DNA of 64,000 nt from an uncultured Pirellulaceae bacterium (lineage in GTDB: Bacteria; Planctomycetota; Planctomycetia; Pirellulales; Pirellulaceae): assembly GCA_938084685.1 (NCBI GenBank), contig CALKGE010000009.1, forward strand, positions 186,001 to 250,000, in the 5' to 3' direction. Shown piece after piece: positions 8,873 through 17,887 of the stretch. Positions within the stretch are counted from its first letter, which is position 1; each line of letters begins with the position of its first letter. The translations under genes and the position numbers were made by a program. Under the pieces are notes generated by a model. That model did no database searches. It saw only the letters and a program-made list of their open reading frames with translations, and was not told where the DNA came from.

Positions 8873-9469
8873 TTATCCACCGATCCCGTCAGGATTGAAG
8901 TACTCGGGTTCCTGAGTTTCGATCCATTTGATGTTACATCCGATGCTGGGAATTTGAGATTCAGCGACATCCTGACCAGCCAGAACGGCGTCGAGTGCTG
9001 CGCGGAGGTCCGCTCCGGTTACGCGAATTTCGTTTCCGGGACGGCTGGCATCGAGTTGTCCCCGGTAAACCAGCTTCTGATCACCGTCAAACAGAAAGAA
9101 GTCAGGAGTACAGGCTGCCTTATATGCTTTGGCGACCGTCTGGTGCTCGTCGAACAGATAAGGGAAAACGTAACCTCGGTTCTCTGCCTCGTGTACCATC
9201 TGTTCCGGTGAATCTTCCGGATACTTGGTCGAGTCATTACTGCTGATGGCAACGATTCCCGCTCCTCGAGCCTGATACTCGCGGCCGAGTGCCGAGAGCT
9301 CTTCGGCAATATGTTTCACAAATGGACAGTGGTTACAAATGAACATCACCAGCAGCGCTGGCTTCCCCGCAAAATCGGTCAGCGAGACGGTCTGGCTATC
9401 GACATTGACCAGAGAGAAATCGGGAGCCTGAGTGCCTAACGGCAGCATTGTACTTGCAGTTTTTACCAC
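8873..9469 (-). CDS. Thioredoxin-fold redoxin (AhpC/TSA type)
   Basis: A 198-residue thioredoxin-like protein with no signal peptide. The fold begins APDFSLVNVDSQTVSL; the redox motif is C45-N-H-C48 (FICNHCPF), followed by the cis-proline segment ACTPDFFLF. This is the cytosolic 'thioredoxin family protein' group with CNHC, related to peroxiredoxins, whose substrates are mostly unknown. The start is GTG at 9469 with AGGA upstream; an ATG at 9448 is possible but lacks a ribosome-binding site. It is convergent with the dehydrogenase and 75 bases downstream of the FHA gene. Confidence 0.88.
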   Translation of the reverse strand: MVKTASTMLPLGTQAPDFSLVNVDSQTVSLTDFAGKPALLVMFICNHCPFVKHIAEELSALGREYQARGAGIVAISSNDSTKYPEDSPEQMVHEAENRGYVFPYLFDEHQTVAKAYKAACTPDFFLFDGDQKLVYRGQLDASRPGNEIRVTGADLRAALDAVLAGQDVAESQIPSIGCNIKWIETQEPEYFNPDGIGG

Positions 9470-9544
9470 GGTAAGAATCCTGTATTGATCGGTATATAAA
9501 AACAGGTCCTGCGATGAGGACCAGATGAAGATCTTACTGTGATT

Positions 9545-9862
9545 CTATTCGTTTGGAATCTCGACTACAAACCGGGTGATCCCGATTCTTAACTCATCTC
9601 CGGATTCGATCGTCGTTTCATCAATGGGAGACTCGTTAACGTACGTCCCATGCTTGGAACCGAGATCGCGAATGATAAGTCCGCCGTCGGTGACATCGAT
9701 TTCGCAATGGTTGCGGCTCAGCCAACGATCGTCAAGTCGAACATCCGCAGATTCGCTACGACCGAGTCGTACCGGATACGAATTCAATCGCACAGGTTTC
9801 TGCAGTTCTGTAGTTGCAGGAACAAGTAGCGCTGGAAATGCTATGGGGTAGGAAGGTTTCAT
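9545..9862 (-). CDS. FHA-domain protein
   Basis: A 105-residue protein that is essentially one forkhead-associated domain, which binds phosphothreonine peptides. Diagnostic pieces are VRLGRSESADVRLDD, SRNHCEI and DLGSKHGTYVN, with the conserved Gly-Arg, Ser, His and Asn-equivalent positions. No other domain is attached, so it is probably an adaptor for a Ser/Thr kinase encoded elsewhere; planctomycetes have many. Its upstream region has two strong palindromes. Confidence 0.88.
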   Translation of the reverse strand: MKPSYPIAFPALLVPATTELQKPVRLNSYPVRLGRSESADVRLDDRWLSRNHCEIDVTDGGLIIRDLGSKHGTYVNESPIDETTIESGDELRIGITRFVVEIPNE

Positions 9863-9903
9863 GAGTGCCCTGGGGTGGGGTCGCGTCGTCGTGACTTGGG
9901 TCG

Positions 9904-9922
9904 TGACTTCATCATGAAGTCA
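9904..9922. promoter_or_regulatory. 19-bp dyad upstream of the FHA gene
   Basis: TGACTTCAT-C-ATGAAGTCA has nine-base perfect arms around one base, centred 51 bases upstream of the FHA start. The odd-centred symmetry resembles a dimeric repressor site. The sequence GTCGTGACTT is also repeated at 9888-9897 and 9900-9909, the second copy running into the dyad. The regulator is unknown. Confidence 0.45.
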
Positions 9923-9945
9923 ACATCGCAATTACGCACTCGTAG

Positions 9946-9957
9946 GAGGGTACCCTC
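9946..9957. repeat. 12-bp perfect palindrome GAGGGTACCCTC
   Basis: The second palindrome of the 167-base gap between the DUF1501 stop and the FHA start. With no loop it is better suited to protein binding than to an RNA hairpin. It may mark the FHA promoter or the end of the DUF1501 transcript. Confidence 0.35.
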
Positions 9958-10029
9958 ATCCTAAGTTTCTGATAACCGCGAGTCAACGGCTTTTGATCAG
10001 TTTCTTAGGTATGTCCTGTCAGGCTGTGA

Positions 10030-11448
10030 TCAGGCCAGAAGTTTGTCGACGACTGTGCCATGAACATCAGTGATACGGAAGTCACGCCCCTGGAAGGGGA
10101 ACGTCATTCGCAAATGATCGATGCCCAGTAGATGGAGCATGGTGGCATGGAGATCATGCACGGTAACCACATCCTCCACCGCGTTATATCCCAGCTCGTC
10201 AGTGGCTCCGAGCGTTGTGCCAGGCTTGATACCGCCGCCGGCCAGGAAGATCGAAAATCCCTTAATGTGATGATCACGGCCATTGCCCTGCGCCATGGGA
10301 GTACGCCCAAATTCGCTGGCAAACACGATCAATGTTTCGTCGAACATGTCTCGTTGTTTAAGGTCTTTGATCAGTGCGGCGAGTCCTTGATCGATCAACC
10401 TGGCTGTGGTTTTGCTGGCAGCTTTTACCCCTCCGTGATGATCCCAGCCGCGGTGGTAAAGTTGAATGAAACGGCAGCCACGTTCCGCCAGACGACGAGC
10501 CAAAAGGCAGTTTGCGGCGAAGGAGCCATCGGATCCCTGAGTGCCATAGAGATCCATGGTGGCCTGCGTTTCATCGCTGGTGTCCATCAATCCGGGGACA
10601 CTGGCCTGCATGCGGAATGCCATTTCGTATTGGCTGATACGAGTTGCAATCTCCGGATCATTGACAACGTTGCCGCGGAACTGATTAAGCTGCTGCACTG
10701 CCTTAACGATGTCGCTCTGTCCTTCCCGGTTCACTCCCGGAGGATTGTTTACATACAGGACAGGGTCACCCTGACTGTGAAAGTGGACTCCCTGGAAGCG
10801 GCTTGGCAGAAATCCGCTGTGCCACTGTCGAGATGCGATAGGCTGGTCCTGACCACCACCGGACGAAGTCAGGACGACAAAGCCAGGCAGATTTTCTGTC
10901 TCTGATCCCAATCCATAGGTCAGCCAGGATCCCATCGACGGACGACCACTGATTGTCGTACCAGTGTTCATGAATGTATGAGCGGGGTCGTGGTTAATCG
11001 CTTCGGTTTTCAGTGAGCGGACAATCGCGAGATCGTCAGCTACACTTCCCAGATGCTCCCAGATGGAAGAAAGCTCATTGCCGGATTCACCGTGTTTCTT
11101 GAATTCATGCTGGCCTCCCAGGCAACGCAATTCCCGATTCTGCAGTTGGGCAATAGGTTGTCCTTTCGTGTAGGACTCGGGCATCGGTTTCCCGTCAAGT
11201 TCCCGCAGTTTGGGCTTATTATCAAAGGTTTCCAGGTGGCTCATTCCACCGGCCATTGTCAGGAAGATAACACGTTTGGCTTTGGCCGGATGATGCAGTT
11301 TCCCATTTAAAATGCCAGGCCAGCGAGAGACTTTGGCATCGGCTCCCTGAGCCTGATTCATGAGTGACGCCAGAGCATAGACGCCTACGCCTTGTGCTCC
11401 TGCGCCCAAAAAACAACGACGGTTCAATGAAAATGAGTTGTTAGCCAT
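10030..11448 (-). CDS. DUF1501 protein with Tat signal
   Basis: A 472-residue DUF1501 protein, an alkaline-phosphatase-like (sulfatase-fold) family abundant in planctomycetes. The N-terminus carries a twin-arginine signal (LNRRCFLGAGAQG), implying export in folded form. Later segments are FLTMAGGMSHLETFDNKP and the C-terminal FASEFGRTPMAQGNGRDHH. The start is set at the ATG at 11448, which has GGAG eight bases upstream; the frame stays open further upstream but there it overlaps the DUF1553 gene and encodes no family sequence. It follows the DUF1553 gene by 37 bases, the standard pair. The biochemical role of the pair is not established. Confidence 0.92.
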   Translation of the reverse strand: MANNSFSLNRRCFLGAGAQGVGVYALASLMNQAQGADAKVSRWPGILNGKLHHPAKAKRVIFLTMAGGMSHLETFDNKPKLRELDGKPMPESYTKGQPIAQLQNRELRCLGGQHEFKKHGESGNELSSIWEHLGSVADDLAIVRSLKTEAINHDPAHTFMNTGTTISGRPSMGSWLTYGLGSETENLPGFVVLTSSGGGQDQPIASRQWHSGFLPSRFQGVHFHSQGDPVLYVNNPPGVNREGQSDIVKAVQQLNQFRGNVVNDPEIATRISQYEMAFRMQASVPGLMDTSDETQATMDLYGTQGSDGSFAANCLLARRLAERGCRFIQLYHRGWDHHGGVKAASKTTARLIDQGLAALIKDLKQRDMFDETLIVFASEFGRTPMAQGNGRDHHIKGFSIFLAGGGIKPGTTLGATDELGYNAVEDVVTVHDLHATMLHLLGIDHLRMTFPFQGRDFRITDVHGTVVDKLLA

Positions 11449-11485
11449 TGAAATGATCTCCGGATTATTCTTGCACCGCAACCGG

Positions 11486-14416
11486 TTAGTTGCGAGTAAT
11501 GGTTTCGTGCAGGTTAAGAATGATGCGCCCCACGGATGTCCAGGCAGCCAGTTCACTCTTGTCTGTTTTTTCAGCCAATGGCCGACGACCAACACTGAGG
11601 TATTCCTCGGCCGCCTGCGGATTGGCTCGATAGTATTCCAGGTGTTTTGCCAGTACATCGAGCAGTACATTAGCTTCATTCGGATTGACGTTTCGCGACA
11701 GAGCGGTTTGATACGCCCAGTTTAGCCGGGTGGAGTCGTCTGCTCCTCCTTCCGCCAGGATACGTCCCGCGAATGCTCTTGCTGCTTCAACATAAGTAGG
11801 GTCGTTGAGCAGAACCAGTGCCTGCTGCGGAGTATTGGACCGAGGACGACTGACCGTACATTCTTCACGACTGGGTGCATCGAATGCCAGCAGCGAGGGG
11901 TGCAGGAACATGCGCTGCCAATGGGTATAAAGTCCCCGTCGATAGATTTCATCGCCGGCTGACATTTGCCAGGTCCGTTTGGGGAAGTTCATATGTTTCC
12001 AGTAACCGGCTGGTTGGTAGGGTTTGACGCTTACTCCGCCAAGTTTGTCTGACAGAAGCCCACTAATGGAGAGTGCCGTATCACGGATCATTTCAGCATC
12101 CAGACGGAATTGGCTTTGACGAGCATACTTGTGGTTGTAGGGGTCCAGTTCGGCCAGCTCCGTGGATAATGCAGATGACTGCTGATAGGTATTCGAATTG
12201 ACGATCAGACTAACGACATGTTTGACATTCCAGCCGCTTTCTATCAACTCAACGGCCAGCCAGTCCAGTAAATCTGGATGCGTAGGATGTGTTCCCTGTG
12301 CTCCGAGATCGTCAAGCGGTTCCGCCAGGCCATGCCCAAAGAAGAGTTTCCAAAGCCGGTTTACAAACACGCGTGAAGTGAGTGGATTGTCCGCATCAAC
12401 CATCCATTCGGCCAGATCCAGTCGATTGGCACGACGGCCCTCAATGGCCAGTGGTTTCATAAAGCCAGGGACAGTCGGTGAAGCTTCTGCTCCGGAATCA
12501 TCCATCCAGTTACCTCGAGGTAGTACCCGGATCATCCTTGGTTCCCGAGTGCGGGTCATCAGGGTCCGGGGTGCCGAGTTGTTCAATTGCTCAAGCTGTT
12601 TTTTCAGCCCGGCAATTTCATCCCGCTGAGGTTTGAGTTCGGCACTCTGATCACGATAGTAGTCAGACAATTTATTTTGTTCGGCAGCAGATCTGTCTGC
12701 CGGCGGTCTGGAAACAATCGCAGCGATCTCAGCCGGTACACCACTCTGGGCGTGTGCGTAATAGAAGCCAGCCCCGCCAGCTCCCTGCGAGATTTTGATG
12801 AGCAGCGAATTGTCTCCCTCTTGCAGGTCGACGATGACCTTTTCCTGGTCGGCTGCTGGGGCTCGCGATACTTTTTTGTTGAGGACTTCCTTCTGATTAA
12901 GCCAGACTCGGATACCATCATCGCTACCGAACTTCAGTTCGACTTTGGCTGCCTGCTTTACCGTCAGCGTTCGGAAGAGGTAATGCGCGGCGTTAGGTGT
13001 TTGATCCAATGCATGGACCTTGGCATCGGCGAATTCCCTGGCGATCCATTTTTTGTCACCCACGGCTACCGTCAGGTCGATTGCTTCTGTTTCCGGAAGG
13101 AATGATTTGTCATGAGCTTCATCAAAACTGGCAGCCGAAATTGGTCCCAGGTACTGCCATTTACCTGCAGCGAGGCTGGTGTCGACCTGCTTTGCCAGTG
13201 CAACTTCCCATGCCTTCCGGGTATCGGAATCTTCCCGGGAGGCAGTATTGAGTGCTTCCTGGCGGGCCGCAATCGTTTCGTTTTTATCGGCGATCTGTGC
13301 GGCAAGCATCCCCTCGATCACAGGAAAAGCTGGTGGATTACCGACTCCAACTTCGTTGATATCCGCAAAGAACGAGGCGAAGTTATAGAAGTCCTGAGTG
13401 GTAAACGGATCGTACTTGTGATTGTGGCATTCGGCACAGCCAAACGTGACTCCCAGGAAAATCGATCCGGTGTTACGAACACGGTCGGCAGCATATTTGG
13501 CCAGATATTCTTTGGCCTGTGCTCCCCCTTCATCCGTGGTCTGCAGCAGCATATTAAATCCGGATGCCACCTGCTGTTCCACAGTAGCATTTTCCATCAG
13601 GTCTCCACCCAATTGTTCTTTGACAAATTGGTCATAGGGTTTATTCGAGTTGAAGGCATTGATGACGTAATCGCGGTAGGGAGCGATCTGTCTGGGTTTA
13701 TCGGCGTGGTATCCATTGCTGTCTGCATAGCGGACAACGTCCAGCCAGTACATCGCCAGTCGCTCGCCGTACTGTGGTTTAGCAAGCAGTCGTTTCACTA
13801 GTTTCGCATAGGCATCCGGGGCTTTGTCATTCACAAACGCAGCTACTTCTTCGGGAGCAGGAGGCAGCCCCAGCAGGTCGAAGCTCAGACGGCGAATCAA
13901 GGTAACCCGATCAGCAGGCGAACTCAGCGATCGCCCTTCGTCCTCGAGTTGCCGGAGAACAAAGTTGTCAATTGGGTTTACAGCAGCTTGGGAAGTTTTC
14001 GGAATGTCAGGTCTGTTAGGAGCTGTCCATGCCCAATGCTGTTTCCATTCCGCTCCCTCGTCGATCCAGCGTTTGATCAGGTCTATTTGTTGGGAGCTAA
14101 GTTTTTTACGGAAGTCAGCCGGAGGCATTACTTCGAATTCATCTGCGGAAGTAATGCGTCGAAATAGTTCGCTGGCAGCCGCTTTACCAGGCTGAATCAA
14201 TACCGACTCGCGTTTAGCGAAGACACTCTCTTTATCATCCAATCGCAGTTCGGCTTCCCTGGTTTTCTCATCAGGACCATGGCAAGCGAAGCAGTGATTA
14301 GACAAAATCGGCCGAATATCGCGATCGAAAATAACCTCCTGCGCACACAAGGATGTTGAAGCAAGCGTTGAGACACAGAGTCCCGCAAAGAGAACCAGGA
14401 CGTGACGATGAGTCAT
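11486..14416 (-). CDS. PSCyt1-DUF1549-DUF1553 exported cytochrome-like protein
   Basis: A 976-residue planctomycete secreted protein. A signal peptide (about 1-25, ending CAQ) is followed by a cytochrome-c-like domain with heme motif C42-F-A-C45-H46 (PSCyt1), then DUF1549 (about 150-355). A beta-sandwich, PA14-like insertion follows (about 430-555, KFGSDDGIRVWLNQKEV), then DUF1553 in the C-terminal third. The DUF1549 part contains a second CxxC-H-like segment (CAECHNHKYDP). With its DUF1501 partner it is usually considered part of a periplasmic oxidation or polysaccharide-degradation apparatus, but that is inference from genome contexts. Confidence 0.93.
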   Translation of the reverse strand: MTHRHVLVLFAGLCVSTLASTSLCAQEVIFDRDIRPILSNHCFACHGPDEKTREAELRLDDKESVFAKRESVLIQPGKAAASELFRRITSADEFEVMPPADFRKKLSSQQIDLIKRWIDEGAEWKQHWAWTAPNRPDIPKTSQAAVNPIDNFVLRQLEDEGRSLSSPADRVTLIRRLSFDLLGLPPAPEEVAAFVNDKAPDAYAKLVKRLLAKPQYGERLAMYWLDVVRYADSNGYHADKPRQIAPYRDYVINAFNSNKPYDQFVKEQLGGDLMENATVEQQVASGFNMLLQTTDEGGAQAKEYLAKYAADRVRNTGSIFLGVTFGCAECHNHKYDPFTTQDFYNFASFFADINEVGVGNPPAFPVIEGMLAAQIADKNETIAARQEALNTASREDSDTRKAWEVALAKQVDTSLAAGKWQYLGPISAASFDEAHDKSFLPETEAIDLTVAVGDKKWIAREFADAKVHALDQTPNAAHYLFRTLTVKQAAKVELKFGSDDGIRVWLNQKEVLNKKVSRAPAADQEKVIVDLQEGDNSLLIKISQGAGGAGFYYAHAQSGVPAEIAAIVSRPPADRSAAEQNKLSDYYRDQSAELKPQRDEIAGLKKQLEQLNNSAPRTLMTRTREPRMIRVLPRGNWMDDSGAEASPTVPGFMKPLAIEGRRANRLDLAEWMVDADNPLTSRVFVNRLWKLFFGHGLAEPLDDLGAQGTHPTHPDLLDWLAVELIESGWNVKHVVSLIVNSNTYQQSSALSTELAELDPYNHKYARQSQFRLDAEMIRDTALSISGLLSDKLGGVSVKPYQPAGYWKHMNFPKRTWQMSAGDEIYRRGLYTHWQRMFLHPSLLAFDAPSREECTVSRPRSNTPQQALVLLNDPTYVEAARAFAGRILAEGGADDSTRLNWAYQTALSRNVNPNEANVLLDVLAKHLEYYRANPQAAEEYLSVGRRPLAEKTDKSELAAWTSVGRIILNLHETITRN

Positions 14417-14553
14417 CTTAATTCACCAGTTACAAAGACGTAGGGGGAAAGGGTAGGTGGGCAAAGTGCCAGACTAAAATGCGAATACGCATGTTAGTTC
14501 TGACAACTTCCTATTATAACCGACCGGCTGGGACGCGCGGAGGTTGGAGGAGG

Positions 14554-16995
14554 TTAGAGAGCTTCGAAATGTCCGTCGGATTCAAAGACACGAATATGCT
14601 GATTGACTTCAACATTGTTCAGCTTTGTTTCTTCCCCGGACGGCCAGAGAATGCTGATAGAGTCCACTTTAGTATGTTCGCCAAGTCCTACCTGGACGGT
14701 GGCAGGTGCCTGAGAGAGAAAGTTCACCACGGGGTACAGCTCGCGACGAACGGTTAAATCTCCTGCCGTGACAGTGATTTTTGCACCAATGCCTGCTGAA
14801 TTACTTTTCTCTCCGCGTAAAGAAATCGTCAGCCAGCTTTTCTGAGGGAAGTTGTTCTTGTAAATGACGATGGCGCCTCCGCCCACCTGACGGATCAGCA
14901 ATTCAGCCATACCGTCACCATCAATATCTGTCCCGACGACGGTCCGTGAATCTCCCCGGTTATCGCTTCCCGAGAGGTAGGACATGTCGAGGAACGAACC
15001 GGATCGATCGTTCAGAAAACATCCGTTGCGTTCGTAGGCACTCAGGTTCTCTTTGACATTGGAAAACATGAAGGGATTGCCGACCCAGAATTCACCGTTG
15101 TCTTCGTCGATCTCCCGCAACTCGGGTACGGAGGTCGTACAACTAAAAGGCTGTGACACGACAGCCAGCCAGACACAACGTCAGCCGTCGGATTTGCCTT
15201 CGGTGACACTCTGGAAACCGACCGGAGCGTAGATTTCCTGATAACCATCTCCGTTCAGGTCAATAGCTCCCGTGCCGTAGGCCCAGCCGACATCATTGAC
15301 GCCTACGTCACGGCCGATTCGATGGAACGTGCCGTCACCGTTGTTGTGATAGAGCTCATTTCCAGAGACGAATTCCTCAAGTTGCGTAGCAATATCATGA
15401 TCGTAGTTTTCATACAGGCCGGACCGGATATTGCCAACGATCCGTTCACCCGCTTTGGAGTACATGTTGGCCAGGTAGGGATCTCCGAAGCCATCATTAT
15501 CGATGTCGGCGACAGTGATACCCATGGAAAATCCACCATGCGTTCCGGGTAATTCGGCCAGAGTGAATGTGCCGTCACCGTTGTTCAGGTAATAGTCATT
15601 TTTTCCGAATTCGCAAGCGGTCATGTAATCGGGCCATTGGTCTCCATTGGCGTCAAACCAGACAGCAGAGAACGCTCCGGTTCCCAGACCGATTGTATTG
15701 GTCGATTCAGTAACGTTTTCGAACTGAAAATTACCCAGGTTTTTCCAAAGCCGATTTTCCGTGGCTCGCTCTGTTACCCCCTCTTCATTGATCCAGCCAC
15801 GTGCACCTTCACTGACAACGATCCCCACTTCCATGAAATCCAACAGTCCGTCCCGGTTGTAGTCGACGACAGTCAGACTACCGAGTCGTTTTGCGAGTGG
15901 GACATTGAATTCCTCTTCACTCGCCTTACGGAACTTCTGACCCTGCTCGTTGACGTAAAGTGTCTGACCAATGATGAGGTCTTCGAAGGTGTCGTTATTC
16001 AGGTCAGCTACAAGCGCAACTGGTTCCTTGACGAATCGCTTCAGTCCGAGCTGGATCGTCTGTTCTTCAAATTTTCCTGTGCCGTCTCCGACATAGAAGA
16101 ACAGGCCGTCCAGGTCTGTGAGCAGGAAGTCGGTATGACCGTCCTGGTTGAAGTCATTGGCAAAGATGCCGCCTGTAACAAAAGGGCGAGTCTGCCCTTC
16201 GGCGTAGTCATAGTTCCAATTGTCCCTTAAACCAAGATTGGAAATGCCGGTTTGTTCGGTAATATCTTCCATCAGAAAGTTTTCAGCCGAGCCATACTTA
16301 CCTTTGTAGGGTGAGCAACCAAGGATGTATTCTTTTTCGTCCGGAGTTGTTTCCGAGATCGATGCAATGCGGCATTGGAACTTGAACGTTGCATAGGCAA
16401 CTTGATTCTTTGCATCCCTGCCTGCCAGCAACAGTTTGAAGCTGCCCTGCCATGGTTTGTCGAATTCGCCATGGTTTTCAGGAGCCATTTTCATGATTTT
16501 GAAACCGGAACGTTCCAGTTGAACAAATCGTTCTCTCAGTTGCCTGATCGCCGTTACAAACCCGGTTCGGTTGAGAGACTCGCGAGGAGAATCCGCAGTC
16601 CAGGATTCAAATGATGCAAATTCGAATTCGTCCTGATCCGCTTCGTCCCAGATAAACATCTCACCTTCAAAGTCAGGAGCAAAAAAGCTCTCGAAGGTTT
16701 CCCAATCCTCGTTCTTGATAGAATCGTTGATTTTGGGGAATGCTCGATCGCCTAGTACGAAGCCTCCAAAGTGCTCTACATCCTGAAGGTACTTGGCGTC
16801 TTCTTCCGAAATCGCCAGCGTCTGATTCTCGTCCAGACTATCTGAAGAGACCTCAGTGGAATCAGGGCCAGATGGATCGGAGTCGCAGCCAGATAGTGCC
16901 AGCAGGCACAGACTGAGGGACAACGTCGCAATGAGTCTTGAAAGAAACAAGATAAAAACCGTATGGCGAAAGGGGGAACCCAGTAATTTTTGCAT
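14554..16995 (-). CDS. CRTAC1-family FG-GAP lipoprotein with in-frame TGA (selenoprotein candidate)
   Basis: Read through one TGA (15183-15181) this is a single 813-residue protein. The ATG at 16995 starts a lipoprotein signal with lipobox LALSGC (Cys37), then a domain of about 230 residues, then FG-GAP/VCBS repeats (about 270-600, with repeated DFNQDGHTDFLL-like units). After the TGA comes a C-terminal ASPIC/UnbV domain (GIGAKITVTAG, VQVGLGEHT, ILWPSGEE). The TGA falls at position 605 in KSDG-U-RCVW. The downstream frame is continuous and no frameshift is needed, and a SECIS-like hairpin follows. Alternatives are a nonsense mutation or a base error. Without readthrough the product stops at 604 residues and lacks ASPIC/UnbV. 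Confidence 0.72.
15149..15183 (-). promoter_or_regulatory. Candidate bacterial SECIS element with Sec UGA
   Basis: Minus-strand order: UGA (15183-15181), 14 intervening bases, stem GGCUGU (15166-15161), loop CGUGUC (15160-15155), stem ACAGCC (15154-15149). The apical loop starts 20 nucleotides after the UGA, the upper stem is six perfect pairs, and a G lies within the first two loop bases. All three fit the known bacterial SECIS consensus read by SelB. The sequence is coding at the same time. Confidence 0.5.
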
Positions 16996-17062
16996 TACTG
17001 GAAATATAGCATTTAGCCTAACTGCAATAGGTAAAAACTCAACCTGATTCTGTACGGAACGG

Positions 17063-17872
17063 CTACTTGGAAAGGTCGATACGATTTGAGCCGGATGTAT
17101 ATTTTCGGTCCAGATGCGTATAGCCGCCGTCGACATAATGGATCTGTCCGGTGGTGTGTAATGACCGTTGCGAACTCAGAAACACGACCATATCGGCAAT
17201 TTCCTGAGCTGTGGTGAAACGTTTTCCGAGTGGAATGAGGTCTTCGATCTGTCGTCGAGCGGCTGTCGGATCAGATGACTGATCGATCAGCGCGGCGTAG
17301 AGCGGTGTCCAGGTTTCTGCAGGTACCACCGTGTTGACGCGGATATTGTCAGCTGCCAGGTCGAGTGCCCATTCGCGAGTCATGCCGTTGATGCCACCTT
17401 TGGAAGCAGCATAGCCACTTGTTCCTCCCTGCCCGGTGGCTGCCACTTTACTACTTATGTTGATGATGGCACCTGACGAGCTTTTCAGCGCGTCCAGCGC
17501 GTAGTGCACCATGGCATAGTAGTGAACCAGGTTCCGCTGTAGCGATTCAAGAAATGCCTGAGGTCCATCGGTCAGCGAAACACCGTCATTGACTCCGGCG
17601 TTGTTAACCAGGGTGTCAATCTGTCCAAACTCGTCCAGTGTTGTTTGTACCGCTCGTTGGCAATCCTCCATACGAGTAAGATCGCCCTGGATGAATTTAC
17701 AACGTTGGCCTTTGGCAGCGTATTCGGCTGCGAGTGCTTCTCCTTCCGTGGTGGAGCGATTGACATTAGCGACGTGTGCCCCTTCTGCCAAAAAGGTGCG
17801 GGTGATAGCCTCGCCAATTCCTTTGGAGCCTCCGGTAATCAGCGCAACTTTTCCGTCTAATCCGAGATCCAT
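17063..17872 (-). CDS. SDR oxidoreductase, L-fucose dehydrogenase-like
   Basis: A 269-residue classical short-chain dehydrogenase: TGGSKGIG cofactor loop, NNAGVNDG, catalytic Ser140/Ser141, Tyr154 and Lys158 (YAASK). Several stretches closely match what I remember of bacterial L-fucose dehydrogenases: NNAGVNDG, LERNLxHYYAMxHY-like, SSK-TGQGGTSGY, VIPAE-TPLY, VDGGYTHLDR. Those enzymes oxidise L-fucose to L-fuconolactone. It follows a CehA-like gene by 15 bases in a sulfatase operon, consistent with use of fucose from sulfated glycans. Substrate assignment is from memory of the family and needs comparison. Confidence 0.8.
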   Translation of the reverse strand: MDLGLDGKVALITGGSKGIGEAITRTFLAEGAHVANVNRSTTEGEALAAEYAAKGQRCKFIQGDLTRMEDCQRAVQTTLDEFGQIDTLVNNAGVNDGVSLTDGPQAFLESLQRNLVHYYAMVHYALDALKSSSGAIINISSKVAATGQGGTSGYAASKGGINGMTREWALDLAADNIRVNTVVPAETWTPLYAALIDQSSDPTAARRQIEDLIPLGKRFTTAQEIADMVVFLSSQRSLHTTGQIHYVDGGYTHLDRKYTSGSNRIDLSK

Positions 17873-17887
17873 GATTTTCGCGTGTTC

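Noticed and set aside
11449-11679. 5' extension of the DUF1501 gene
   Set aside because: The frame is open but overlaps the DUF1553 C-terminus; the ATG at 11448 has a good ribosome-binding site and starts the Tat signal.
14554-15159. Independent ASPIC/UnbV gene starting with GTG
   Set aside because: The frame is continuous with the upstream FG-GAP gene through one TGA, there is no signal peptide, and no ribosome-binding site precedes the GTG.
16996-17136. 5' extension of the CRTAC1 gene
   Set aside because: It would overlap the SDR gene; the lipoprotein signal starts at the ATG at 16995.
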